13,620 nt of DNA from Firmicutes bacterium ZCTH02-B6 (GCA_002159155.1 LZRQ01000090.1:1-13620), one strand, 5' to 3'; shown: positions 1 to 9,536, numbered from the stretch's first letter. Numbers and translations: made by a program. The notes: generated by a model not told the origin, from the sequence alone.

Positions 1-225
1 GCTGACAAACAGCGCCGCGCCCCGCAGCGCTTTGCGCACCGCCGCAGGCGACAAGCGCGGGACCGCTTCGACCCCGTGGCGCGCCGCTGTGCGCTCAGGA
101 TTTCCGGACAGCACGACGGGACGAACGGCCGGACATTCGTGCCTGAGCGCCGCCACGATCGCGGCCAGCACCGCTTCATCGCCCGCGTTGTCAAAGCCGT
201 AGTAGCCGGAAACGACGACCTTCAT
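1..225 (-). CDS. csaB: Polysaccharide pyruvyl transferase CsaB, N-terminal part (continues beyond base 1)
   Basis: The first 75 codons of a minus-strand gene whose 3' end lies outside the window. The start MKVVVSGYYGFDNAGDEAVL is the signature opening of CsaB proteins, with the G-Y-Y-G-x-x-N-x-G-D-E nucleotide-binding-like loop typical of the polysaccharide pyruvyl transferase family. CsaB adds pyruvate ketals to the secondary cell-wall polysaccharide, the ligand of SLH domains that anchor S-layer and surface proteins (family knowledge). The ATG at 225 overlaps the TGA of the upstream DUF5693 gene in an ATGA arrangement, so the two are very likely translationally coupled; a short AAGG lies upstream inside that gene. 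Pairing of DUF5693 with csaB recurs in Firmicutes and supports the call. The catalytic C-terminal part cannot be judged here. Confidence 0.88.
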   Translation of the reverse strand, partial: MKVVVSGYYGFDNAGDEAVLAAIVAALRHECPAVRPVVLSGNPERTAARHGVEAVPRLSPAAVRKALRGAALFVS

Positions 226-1943
226 GGAACAACCTTCACGGAACGACCTTGATCCGGCGGGACCGTCATCCGGGAGCGGCCGCCCGAGTCAGCGAGTGCA
301 GCCAGCCATCGCCGCACGGGCGGGAGGCGGCCCAGCAACACCACCGCTGCGAGGGCCAAGACGGCTACCGCAAGCCCGGCCGCGAAGCCATACGCCGTCC
401 GGACGGCGCTGACGGCCAGGGGAGAATGGGCGTGGGCAAACGTGTTGATCACGGAGATGGAGGCGATAGTGCCTGCCACAAGTAAGGGCCACGCCAGCAG
501 GCGAGGGCCCGCTGTCCAGAAACCGAAGGCCAACAGCAGAGCTGGATAGCCCAGCAAAAATTCCTTGGTCCGCGGCCGGATCTCCAGGGCGTCCTCGAGC
601 ACCATGCGCATCGCCCGTTCGACGTCCAACACGCCCACCAGGTCGTTGCCCGTCCGTCCCACGTAGACGTAGCCCAAGGCGAGCACGGCGGCGCCAGCCA
701 GCACATGCCACATCCTGAGGGGCGCGTTGAGCCACTGCCACCAGGACCCTCTGTATTGGTCCGCCAGCCAAAAGACGACTACGATGAAGAGCGGCGCCAC
801 ATGGGCCAATTTCACCCCGCGGAACTGCTCCAGCTGCAGCAGAAACCGGGTGTCGCCCAGTGCCGCCGCAACCAAGCCGGCACCCACCAGCGTGACGGCG
901 GCAAACTGCAGCAGCGCTACACCCCATCCCGCCGCGGCGTGCCAGCCACCCGCAGGGGCGCGGTGACCGCGTCCCGCATCGAGAGGCCGGAGGCGCTCGG
1001 CGGCCGTGATGACCGCCAGGGCAGGAAACACCAGGGCCACCGCCAAGGCAGCCGTCTGCCGGACCAGAACCGTATACCCCATCCGGCCAAGGCCGTAGAC
1101 AAGCCCGCCGCTCACCGCTGTCCCTAAGGCTGCCAGCCACCACGGCATCGCCCACAGCCGCGACAACAGCAAACAGCCTCCGGCCGCGGCGGCCAGCGCC
1201 GCAGCCGCCGGTACCCAAAGGGCGGTCGACCAAAACGGCTTCGGTTGGGCCGCGCCCGGAGCGAGGCCCGCTTCATCCAACCGCGCCATGATGTCGGTCA
1301 AATACGCTTCATTTCGCGCCAGCATTTCGGGGGCCGGCCCCCGCACCAGCGGGCGGATGTACAAGACGCGGGCGTTGCGCTCGCGGGCAGCCCGGGCATA
1401 GCGCGAAGCCGCGTCGGCATCGTTGAGCCGCGCCAATTCTTCCATGGTAATGGAGTGAACCCGCACGGCCCGGTAATTCAACAGCCGCGCCAACTGCGAC
1501 GCCCCGCGCTGGTTGGCAAATTCGATCAGTCCCAGAGGGGCACCCAAATCGTTGAGCAGCGCCGCCGTGGAGGCAAGCCGATCCGGATAGCCGCCGACCT
1601 GATTCCCGGTGAAAATCACCGGTCCGGTTTCCCAACCGTAGACCCGGGACAGGACGATCACCTGCAGATCCCGGGGCACAATACGCAGTCCCGCCTCGGC
1701 CGCCAGCCGCGCACCCTCAAAGTCCTCAGCCGCCAGCGCCGTGACCCCGAGCTCCCGCCAGCGGGCCAAGATGGCCGGGATGGGCACACCGGTCTGCTCG
1801 CTCAAGGCCCATAAGCGCTCTTGGTCCAACACCAGCTCCACTGTGCGATCGGCCCGCTCCAACGCGGCCCGTTCGCGCAAGGCCGGCAGACAGACGAGGA
1901 GCGCCGCCACGATGATCGCCCACAGCCACCAGCGCCGCTTCAC
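222..1943 (-). CDS. DUF5693 family polytopic membrane protein
   Basis: A 573-residue protein. One N-terminal membrane segment (about residues 4-20) is followed by a roughly 210-residue soluble region predicted outside the membrane, then from about residue 240 to the end some eight to ten hydrophobic segments separated by short loops. This layout and its place directly before csaB match DUF5693, a Firmicutes family of unknown biochemical role linked by neighbourhood to cell-wall polysaccharide pyruvylation. The frame stays open to a GTG at 1958, but GAGGAGG lies inside those first codons, so the GTG at 1943, six bases after AGGAGG, is the better start. The gene begins 11 bp after the DUF2993 stop and overlaps csaB by 4 bp, so the three form a tight unit. 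It might help export or present the polysaccharide substrate; that is inference. Confidence 0.82.
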   Translation of the reverse strand: MKRRWWLWAIIVAALLVCLPALRERAALERADRTVELVLDQERLWALSEQTGVPIPAILARWRELGVTALAAEDFEGARLAAEAGLRIVPRDLQVIVLSRVYGWETGPVIFTGNQVGGYPDRLASTAALLNDLGAPLGLIEFANQRGASQLARLLNYRAVRVHSITMEELARLNDADAASRYARAARERNARVLYIRPLVRGPAPEMLARNEAYLTDIMARLDEAGLAPGAAQPKPFWSTALWVPAAAALAAAAGGCLLLSRLWAMPWWLAALGTAVSGGLVYGLGRMGYTVLVRQTAALAVALVFPALAVITAAERLRPLDAGRGHRAPAGGWHAAAGWGVALLQFAAVTLVGAGLVAAALGDTRFLLQLEQFRGVKLAHVAPLFIVVVFWLADQYRGSWWQWLNAPLRMWHVLAGAAVLALGYVYVGRTGNDLVGVLDVERAMRMVLEDALEIRPRTKEFLLGYPALLLAFGFWTAGPRLLAWPLLVAGTIASISVINTFAHAHSPLAVSAVRTAYGFAAGLAVAVLALAAVVLLGRLPPVRRWLAALADSGGRSRMTVPPDQGRSVKVVP

Positions 1944-1954
1944 AGGGCCCCTCC

Positions 1955-2671
1955 TCACCCTTCGCTGCGCGTCCGCCCGGCAATCACGAGGCGGCCGGGC
2001 TGGTGCACGACCTCCTCCACCACCAGCGGCACGGGCGCGTCGTCCAGATCCACCGCCGCCGTGTACATCTCGCGGATCCCCTGGGCCACCCAGTCGGCCA
2101 GAGCTTGTCCACCGACAAACACGGTTTCGGGTACAAACTCCAGCCGCCTGCCGCCGGAGCTGGGCGCGACCCGGCCCCGGACGGCGAGATCCATGGCGAT
2201 CCCGAGAACGTTGGTGCGGCCGCGCAGTTCGACGCCGGCAACGTCAACTTGCACCTGCACGTCCATCTCGGCCGGTAGCCGCGCCCGCACCAGGTCCGCC
2301 AGCGCCGCCGCGGTGACGACGGCCTCCACCCGGGCGTCTCCCCCCTGCGCCAGCCGCCAGCCGTCCCCGGCCTGCCGGCCGCGCAGAAGTCCTACCACAT
2401 CCAACCGCACCCCGGCGGCTTCAACCCGCAAAGATTCCACCGCCAACCCGTCCACGTGCAGGCCCGCCACCGTGACCGACATCCGGTCGACGTTGCCTGT
2501 CAACAAGCGGTATGCCGGAAAGCTTTTCAGCTCCACCTCGACTGCGGTGGAGCCCAGCGACGCTGCGAGGCCATCGGCCATGCGCGCCGCCAGAAACGGC
2601 GGCACGACGGCCTCGGTCCCGGCCAGCACGACGAGGAGAGCGATGGCGAACCCGATCAAGAGTGCACGCAT
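1955..2671 (-). CDS. DUF2993 (LmeA-like) membrane-anchored lipid-binding-type protein
   Basis: A 238-residue protein with a hydrophobic N-terminal segment (about residues 4-22) serving as signal or anchor, followed by a soluble domain with alternating hydrophobic residues typical of a long beta-rich fold. The sequence style (A-x-x-L-A-A-S-L-G near residue 35, then repeated V-x-V-x-G-L-x-V-D-G-L strands) matches DUF2993, the family of mycobacterial LmeA, a phospholipid-binding envelope protein. The product probably sits on the outer face of the membrane and may bind lipid or a lipid-linked precursor; no substrate can be read from the sequence. The ATG at 2671 lies 13 bp after the prfB stop with only a GGGGCGG-like site in front, and the stop lies 11 bp before the DUF5693 start, which implies cotranscription with both neighbours. 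Confidence 0.75.
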   Translation of the reverse strand: MRALLIGFAIALLVVLAGTEAVVPPFLAARMADGLAASLGSTAVEVELKSFPAYRLLTGNVDRMSVTVAGLHVDGLAVESLRVEAAGVRLDVVGLLRGRQAGDGWRLAQGGDARVEAVVTAAALADLVRARLPAEMDVQVQVDVAGVELRGRTNVLGIAMDLAVRGRVAPSSGGRRLEFVPETVFVGGQALADWVAQGIREMYTAAVDLDDAPVPLVVEEVVHQPGRLVIAGRTRSEG

Positions 2672-2684
2672 GCCGTCCGCCCCG

Positions 2685-3795
2685 TCACGCTTGCTTACGG
2701 CGCAGGTACGATTCGATAAACAGGTCGATCTCTCCGTCCATGACGGCGTTGACGTTGCTGGTTTCCGCGCCCGTGCGATGGTCCTTGACGAGCGTGTACG
2801 GCGTAAACACGTAGGAACGTATCTGGTTGCCCCACGCGATCTCGCCCTGCTGGCCCCGGAGCTCTTCCATCTTCTTCTGTTGCTCCTCGAGGCGCAGCTG
2901 CAGCAGGCGCGCCCGGAGCATGCGCATGGCCCGGTCGCGGTTGGAATGCTGCGACCGCTCGCTCTGGCACGTCACCACGATGCCGGTGGGGAGATGGGTG
3001 ATGCGCACCGCCGACTCCGTCTTGTTGACGTGCTGGCCGCCCGCCCCGCTGGCCCGGAACGTGTCAATGCGCAGGTCGTTGGGATTAATGACGATCTCGC
3101 CGTCGTCTTCCACATCGGGCTCCACGGAAACCGAGGCGAACGACGTGTGGCGCCGGCCTGAGGCGTCAAAGGGCGAGATGCGCACCAGACGATGAACCCC
3201 CTGTTCGGCCTTGAGATAGCCGTAAGCCAGGTCGCCCTTAATGGACAAGCTCACCGACTTGATGCCCGCCTCTTCGCCGGGCAAGATGTCGAGAATCTCT
3301 ACCTGGTAGCCCTTTTCCTCCGCCCAGCGGCTGTACATGCGCATAAGCATCTGCGCCCAGTCCATGGCCTCGGTACCGCCGGCACCGGCGTGGACGCTCA
3401 AGATGGCATCCGCATGATCGTACTCGCCCGACAGCAGCGTGGAAAGCTCCAGAAGCTCCACGGCCCGCTGCAGGTGCCGCAGCTGCTCCGCGGCCTCCTG
3501 GAGGGACTGCTCATCGTCTTCCTCCACCGCCAGCTCCACCAAGACGTCGAGATCTTCCCACTGGCGGTGCACCTTTTCCCACTGCTCCACGTCCCGCTGG
3601 AGACTCTTTTGCTTCTTGACTACCTGGCGGGCTGCCTCGGGATCGTTCCAAAAGTCCGCAGCGGCCATTTCCTCTTCCATCTTGGCCGCCTCGGCCCGTT
3701 TTTTGTCTACTTCAAAGGTAGACCCCCATTTCGCGGATACGCCGCTCCAGATCCTTGAGGCTGTCACGAATCTCACTCACGTAAATCGTTGTCAC
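2685..3795 (-). CDS. prfB: Peptide chain release factor 2, expressed by programmed +1 frameshift
   Basis: Release factor 2 recognises UAA and UGA and triggers peptide release. The reading frame is split. From a GTG at 3795 (GGGAGG 8 bases upstream) 27 codons run to an in-frame TGA at 3714-3712; moving +1 at CTT-TGA (3717-3712) continues for 342 codons to the stop at 2685. The joined product is 369 residues, close to the usual 365 or so. The SPF anticodon-like tripeptide is near residue 207 and the catalytic GGQ near 252, the normal RF2 positions, and SPF separates RF2 from RF1. The N-terminal SEIRDSL and post-shift E-x-D-K-K fit RF2. The frameshift is the classical autoregulation: low RF2 lets the ribosome pause at UGA and slip. 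Here a G5 tract lies 5 bases before CUU and the base after UGA is A, both unlike the usual signal. A second GTG at 3780 is a less likely start. Confidence 0.95.
3712..3733 (-). promoter_or_regulatory. prfB: prfB +1 programmed frameshift site (CUU UGA A)
   Basis: On the minus strand the codons ATG GGG GTC TAC CTT TGA A end the zero frame at 3714-3712. Slippage of the CUU-decoding tRNA onto UUU lets the ribosome resume with GAA at 3713. The slippery CUUUGA is canonical. The internal Shine-Dalgarno-like GGGGG sits five bases before CUU, against three in the classical AGGGGG-UAU-CUU-UGA arrangement, and the stop is followed by A rather than C. Confidence 0.92.
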
Positions 3796-3819
3796 AACCT
3801 AAACCTCCCAACTGCCTTT

Positions 3820-3839
3820 CGGGGCCTCACGTTGCCCCG
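3820..3839 (-). other. Small hairpin ahead of prfB
   Basis: CGGGGC and GCCCCG arms of 6 bp enclose an 8-base loop just upstream of the prfB ribosome binding site (3809-3804). No T-tract follows, so it is not a classical terminator. It may shape the prfB leader or reduce read-through from secA. Confidence 0.35.
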
Positions 3840-3842
3840 CCC

Positions 3843-3936
3843 CGTCCGTGCGGAGATCGTCCATGCGTGGACACCTCAGCTCATGTCCGCGCCGTCCGTG
3901 CGCAGACGGCTCAGCCAACGTCCGTACGTAGACTAC

Positions 3937-3942
<6 letters not shown>
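3843..3942 (-). repeat. Imperfect 24-bp direct repeats in the secA-prfB spacer
   Basis: Three copies of a plus-strand unit of the form CGTCC-R-T-x-CG-x-x-GAC-x-x-CTCAGC occupy 3858-3881, 3893-3916 and 3919-3942, with a partial fourth (first half only) at 3843-3857. The copy starts are unevenly spaced (15, 35 and 26 bp). Each unit holds a partly self-complementary core; in the 3858 copy GTCCA and TGGAC can pair. The last copy overlaps the secA stop codon. Together they fill most of the 141-bp gap between secA and prfB. Confidence 0.6.
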
Positions 3943-6654
<2,712 letters not shown>

Positions 6655-6691
6655 CGCGGGTGGTCACCTCTTTCTCCGGCGCAGGCACGCC

Positions 6692-6714
6692 GCGCCCCCC
6701 ACCCGGGCGGGCGC
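6692..6714 (-). other. 5' hairpin of the secA leader
   Basis: Four bases after the expected transcription start the minus strand can form GCGCCC-G-CCC paired with GGG-GGGCGC: nine G-C pairs with one bulged G and a GGGT loop. A second possible stem, 6678-6682 with 6692-6696, shares bases with it, so the two exclude each other. No T-tract follows. It could protect the 5' end or be a control element. Confidence 0.4.
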
Positions 6715-6724
6715 GTCGGGTTTC

Positions 6725-6753
6725 AGTATACCATGTTTGGGGACGCCGTTCAC
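6725..6753 (-). promoter_or_regulatory. Extended -10 promoter of the secA operon
   Basis: On the minus strand TGG-TATACT (-10 hexamer 6730-6725, TGn extension 6733-6731) is preceded at 17 bases by GTGAAC (6753-6748), a poor -35 that matches three of six TTGACA positions. The TGn extension can compensate. The predicted start near 6718 leaves a leader of about 64 nt ahead of secA. Confidence 0.65.
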
Positions 6754-6776
6754 GTCCGGCAGGTTCAGCAGTCCAT

Positions 6777-6803
6777 GAGGAAGCGTGACCGCCTGGCTTC
6801 CTC
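6777..6803 (-). terminator. Hairpin after the 175-residue gene, possible weak terminator
   Basis: A perfect 8-bp stem, GAGGAAGC (minus 6803-6796) with GCTTCCTC (6784-6777), encloses an 11-base loop and begins 5 bases after the stop codon of the upstream gene, ahead of the secA promoter. There is no T-run, so intrinsic termination would be weak or need a factor. Confidence 0.35.
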
Positions 6804-6808
6804 CCGGC

Positions 6809-7336
6809 TCAGAACAGCACGGGTCGCATCGCCTCCAAGACGGCGCGTACGGCGGCCTCGACGGGATCCTGCTGCACGAGGGCGGTACCCACGAGGCAAC
6901 TGCCGCCATCCGGCCCCGGCAGGACGATACCGGCCAGCACCACCGTGCGCGGTCCCATGGGCACTTCCCGCACGTCCTCCACAGCAAGGGGCACTACGCC
7001 GGCTGTCCACTCCTCCACCGCGCGGACGGCGGCTTGGGCCGCCAGCCGCAGCCGGTGGTGAGGCACATCGGGGCCGCTGGCGCTCCCCTCATAAAGGGCG
7101 TCCTCGGCCCTGAGCCGCACGCTCACCCGGAACGTAAGACTGCCGGATTCGACCGCCACGGAAGAAAGCGACAGGAACGGTCTGCCGCCGGCAGCGGCAT
7201 GGATCGTTGTCGCAGCACCCGTCTCGCCCAACAAAGCGCTGCGGCTTTCCCCCGCCTTGCCGGCATCGCGGGCAATGTGCAGCAGGCGCAGCCTGCGGTC
7301 ATCCACGTCGCGGTTGGATCGCCGTGCCTCCGGCAT
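6809..7336 (-). CDS. Unrecognised 175-residue protein
   Basis: I do not recognise a named family. The first 50 residues are polar and probably flexible. From about residue 53 the pattern is of beta strands and one long amphipathic helix: FRVSVRLRAEDALYEGSASG, then HHRLRLAAQAAVRAVEEW, then TVVLAGIVLPGPDGGSCLVG and a closing helix. This beta-helix alternation resembles small ligand-binding or allosteric domains (LeuA regulatory-domain-like), which is only an impression. No membrane segment or signal peptide. The ATG at 7336 lies 38 bp inside the 3' end of the nucleotidyltransferase-like gene in another frame; an in-frame GTG at 7306 would shorten the overlap to 8 bp. Codon use fits the neighbours and the reading frame is clean, so it is probably real and the last gene of the hpf unit. 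Confidence 0.6.
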   Translation of the reverse strand: MPEARRSNRDVDDRRLRLLHIARDAGKAGESRSALLGETGAATTIHAAAGGRPFLSLSSVAVESGSLTFRVSVRLRAEDALYEGSASGPDVPHHRLRLAAQAAVRAVEEWTAGVVPLAVEDVREVPMGPRTVVLAGIVLPGPDGGSCLVGTALVQQDPVEAAVRAVLEAMRPVLF

Positions 7337-8513
7337 CGGGCCGGTCGCCCCCCGTAGAAATTGCCGGTTTAGGCTGATCCATTCCTGTTTCTTCTTTCGA
7401 TTCCTGCAATTCGTTCATAGCGGAGTCCAGAAGCGCCCAGACGCCGCCGGTCACAAGCCCATGGCCGCCGAGGATGACGGGAAACGAAGCGCCCATGGCC
7501 GCTGCGGTCAGTTCCCGCAGCCACGGGTCGTGGATTTGGTCAGGATAACCGAGGTCGGAGTAAAACCGATCGGCGACGCTAACGTGCCGCCCCGCGTGGG
7601 CCAGCAGCACGCGGGTATCAAGAAAGGCCGCGCTGCACAAGGTTTCCAGGCAGCGGAAAAAACCGGCCATCCCCAGGGCCTCCAGCGCAAACCCCAGCAC
7701 CGCCCGGACTTCGCCGCGCACGTCGCGGCCGAGGGCTTTCATACCCCGCTCTTCGGACAGGAGCCGGATCCGGCAGCGGCTGTGCTGGTCCAAGTACTGG
7801 AAAAGCGCCGCGTTGATTCGCCCGTAAAGAAACACGTCAACGTGCGGGTCCACCAGCGCCGCCTTGGCTCGCTGGATGCGTTCGAGGTCCAAATTCCAGG
7901 CTTGGATCCGCTCCCGCACTCGCGGGCCGGTCCGCGAGTGGACCGCCAGCACCAGCACATCGCTGGGAGTGTCCACGTCCAACTGCATACCTAGGCTGCG
8001 CGGCAGCGGGACTACGGGCAGGCCGGCGTCTCGATGCAAAGCCAGCGGCAGCGCATTGTCAATCGCAGGAGGGTCGATCATGAGGATGGCGTCCGCCGGG
8101 GAGAACGCCACGATGTCGGCGGAGTAAATGTTGTTGGCCGCTGCCAGAGGGCGCCCTGCCGACAACAGCCGCCCGATGTCCGCCAGTTCCGCTGCGGTCA
8201 AAAGCGGACCGGCGGCGCCGCCCATGCAGCAGACCGCCGCCGGGCGGCGCCTCCTAACGAGTTGCTGTAGGCGCTGGCCAAAGTGAAACGCAGGGGCCGG
8301 TGGATCCAAATCCACGTCGGCCCCCAACGCGGCCGCCTGGGCCGCAAGCTCCGGCCGATCGGTGCAAAGGATGACCGCACCGAAGGTACCGGCTAACTGT
8401 GCCTTTTCAATTTGCTCCAGCACGATGGCGGACCGCACGTCCTGGAGCATGCGCTCCGGGTCGCTGGCGGCGGCGCCGCCCTCAAAGATGACGAGCACAG
8501 GTTGTGCCTGCAA
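7299..8513 (-). CDS. MobA/CofC-like nucleotidyltransferase-fold protein with an unnamed C-terminal domain
   Basis: A 404-residue soluble protein in two parts. Residues 1-195 read like an NTP-transferase (GT-A) fold: opening strand VLVIFEGG, CMGGAAGP at 96-103, a SAGRPLAAANNIYSAD segment at 118-133, D-N at 152-153, and DVDTPSD at 179-185, which resembles the end motif of CofC/MobA-type enzymes. The usual GG-x-S-x-R-x-G nucleotide loop is not evident at the N-terminus, so activity is uncertain. Residues 200-365 form a second domain I cannot name, with EERGM (254-258), DRFYSDLG (315-322) and GGHGLVTGG (349-357) as the most motif-like parts; the last 35 residues look like a tail. The start is TTG at 8513 with GAGGT eight bases upstream. 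It begins 19 bp after hpf, implying cotranscription, and overlaps the next gene. Substrate unknown. Confidence 0.6.
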   Translation of the reverse strand: MQAQPVLVIFEGGAAASDPERMLQDVRSAIVLEQIEKAQLAGTFGAVILCTDRPELAAQAAALGADVDLDPPAPAFHFGQRLQQLVRRRRPAAVCCMGGAAGPLLTAAELADIGRLLSAGRPLAAANNIYSADIVAFSPADAILMIDPPAIDNALPLALHRDAGLPVVPLPRSLGMQLDVDTPSDVLVLAVHSRTGPRVRERIQAWNLDLERIQRAKAALVDPHVDVFLYGRINAALFQYLDQHSRCRIRLLSEERGMKALGRDVRGEVRAVLGFALEALGMAGFFRCLETLCSAAFLDTRVLLAHAGRHVSVADRFYSDLGYPDQIHDPWLRELTAAAMGASFPVILGGHGLVTGGVWALLDSAMNELQESKEETGMDQPKPAISTGGDRPDAGGTAIQPRRG

Positions 8514-8532
8514 GCGACCCGACCTCGATCAA

Positions 8533-9105
8533 TCAGTACTCGGGTTCGATCAACCCGTAGTTGCCGTCCTTGCGGCGGTAGAGGACGTTGACCTCACCGC
8601 TGGCGCCGTTGGTAAAGACGAAGAAGTCGTGGCCCAAAAGCTCCATTTGGAGCACGGCTTCTTCCACCGTCATCGGCTTGAAGGCGAAGCGCTTGACCCG
8701 TACGACCCGCGGCGTCTCGGCCTCCGCCTCGTCGCCCTCCCGTGGCGGTGCCACCGCACCGTCGGCTACAGCTCCCTTAGGCCGCTCCTGCAGTCGCTTT
8801 TGGATGCGGGTCTTGAACTTCTTGACCTGACGCTCGATACGGTCCACAGCCATGTCGATGGACGCGTACATGTCGTCGCTGGTACCCTCGCCGCGCACCA
8901 GCAGGGTGCCGATCTCAACCGTAATCTCAGCCGTGTGACGGCCCCGCTCGACGCTCAGCACCACCGACGCCATCATAGGCCGCCGGTCGTCGTCAAAAAA
9001 CTTCAGCAGCTTGTTGACCTTGCGCTCCGCATGGCTACGCAGCGCCGGCGTCACCTGGACGTTCTTGCCGGATACTGTGACCTGCACGGTTCCTGCGTCC
9101 TGCAT
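8533..9105 (-). CDS. hpf: Ribosome hibernation promoting factor, long form (HPF/RaiA)
   Basis: A 190-residue protein. Residues 6-105 are the S30AE/RaiA domain (VQVTVSGKNVQVTPALR opening, then RHTAEITVEI, then DMYASIDMAVDRIERQVKKFK), which binds the 30S decoding region and blocks translation. A charged linker (106-130) leads to the C-terminal dimerisation domain (RVVRVKRFAFKPMTVEEAVLQ to the end, with LLGHDFFVFTN), the mark of long HPF, which alone builds 100S ribosome dimers in Firmicutes. The ATG at 9105 is eight bases after GAGGAG; the frame runs further upstream to 9396 but only with arginine- and proline-rich non-homologous sequence, so that extension is discarded. It follows a structured RNA and an 8-bp hairpin, and is probably cotranscribed with the genes below it. 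No second promoter was seen between the RNA and hpf. Confidence 0.95.
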   Translation of the reverse strand: MQDAGTVQVTVSGKNVQVTPALRSHAERKVNKLLKFFDDDRRPMMASVVLSVERGRHTAEITVEIGTLLVRGEGTSDDMYASIDMAVDRIERQVKKFKTRIQKRLQERPKGAVADGAVAPPREGDEAEAETPRVVRVKRFAFKPMTVEEAVLQMELLGHDFFVFTNGASGEVNVLYRRKDGNYGLIEPEY

Positions 9106-9258
9106 GGCCCGCACTCCTCTCCGCTGAGCGCTCCGGCAAAGGCGAGCGCCCGCTTTCACTTTGATCTTTCCCCCGGCACGATGGGGGATCCTGCCGGGAA
9201 ACACGGCAACGGAGAGGGGTCCTGTGAGGATGTGACGCTTGTCCCTTGAGGGCGGTGC
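9106..9258 (-). other. hpf leader with two hairpins, no gene
   Basis: This stretch between the structured RNA's terminator and hpf holds no convincing open frame or consensus promoter. It contains a 7-bp hairpin (TGCCGGG arms at 9172-9178 and 9192-9198, 13-base loop) and an 8-bp hairpin with one G-U pair (9126-9133 with 9144-9151, 10-base loop) just upstream of the hpf GAGGAG site. Neither is followed by a T-run. Confidence 0.5.
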
Positions 9259-9280
9259 AAAGAAACGGCGGCGCCCGCCG
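9259..9280 (-). terminator. Intrinsic terminator of the structured RNA upstream of hpf
   Basis: On the minus strand CGGCGG (9280-9275), loop GCG, CCGCCG (9271-9266) is followed directly by TTTCTTT (9265-9259). This is a GC-rich stem plus U-rich tail. Its left arm is also part of the 3' strand of the RNA's terminal stem (9283-9269), so the two structures compete. Confidence 0.6.
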
Positions 9281-9536
9281 CAGCTGACCTGGTCTTTGCC
9301 CCCACACCCGCCTGCTGGGGGGTTCGCTCGATGGGCCGGTCTCACTACTACCCCTCTCCGGCGGTCGCGCCGGCCGGGGCGCCATGAGCGCCTCACCAGC
9401 GTCGCCGCCGGGCAGGACTTACGCTAAGCCGCACCATGCTCAGCGGTGTGGCCCCGTTTTGTTCACCGCCTTACGTGGGTCGTTTCGCCTGCGGCTGGCT
9501 TCGACTTTCAACCACAGACCTGCGGCCGGCGCCGTT
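9259..9536 (-). ncRNA. Structured RNA upstream of hpf, probable raiA RNA motif
   Basis: About 275 nt run from an extended -10 promoter to a terminator-like hairpin, directly upstream of the raiA/hpf gene, the position in which the Firmicutes and Actinobacteria raiA RNA motif was found. The ends pair: 9534-9520 with 9283-9269 gives 14 of 15 pairs with one G-G mismatch, and 9520-9516 can pair with 9295-9291. Inside, GUGG 9515-9512 pairs with CCAC 9478-9475, GUCG 9505-9502 with CGAC 9482-9479, and GCC 9499-9497 with GGC 9489-9487 in one nested arm. CGCUGAGC 9445-9438 pairs with GCUUAGCG 9429-9422. CCGGCGG 9411-9405 pairs with CCGCCGG 9364-9358 around an inner GGCGC/GCGCC hairpin (9392-9378). No sensible open frame covers it. 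The raiA name rests on position and architecture; I could not check the consensus sequence. An hpf leader riboswitch or a 6S-like RNA are alternatives. Confidence 0.65.

Noticed and set aside
289..1233. Minus-strand 314-codon frame inside the DUF5693 gene
   Set aside because: Out-of-frame shadow of a GC-rich membrane protein; composition rich in Arg, Gly, Cys without structure.
3714..3776. prfB start in the +1 frame at 3776
   Set aside because: The first 21 residues in that frame do not resemble RF2, while the other frame gives a normal RF2 N-terminus leading to the CUUUGA shift site.
9106..9258. A second promoter for hpf between the RNA terminator and the gene
   Set aside because: TTGCCG near 9208 has no acceptable -10 at 16-18 bases; nothing close to consensus for the main sigma factor was found, so it was not listed.
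9106..9396. N-terminal extension of the hpf reading frame (would give a 287-residue protein)
   Set aside because: The extra 97 residues are arginine/proline-rich without HPF similarity, overlap the structured RNA and its terminator, and a good GAGGAG-spaced ATG exists at 9105.
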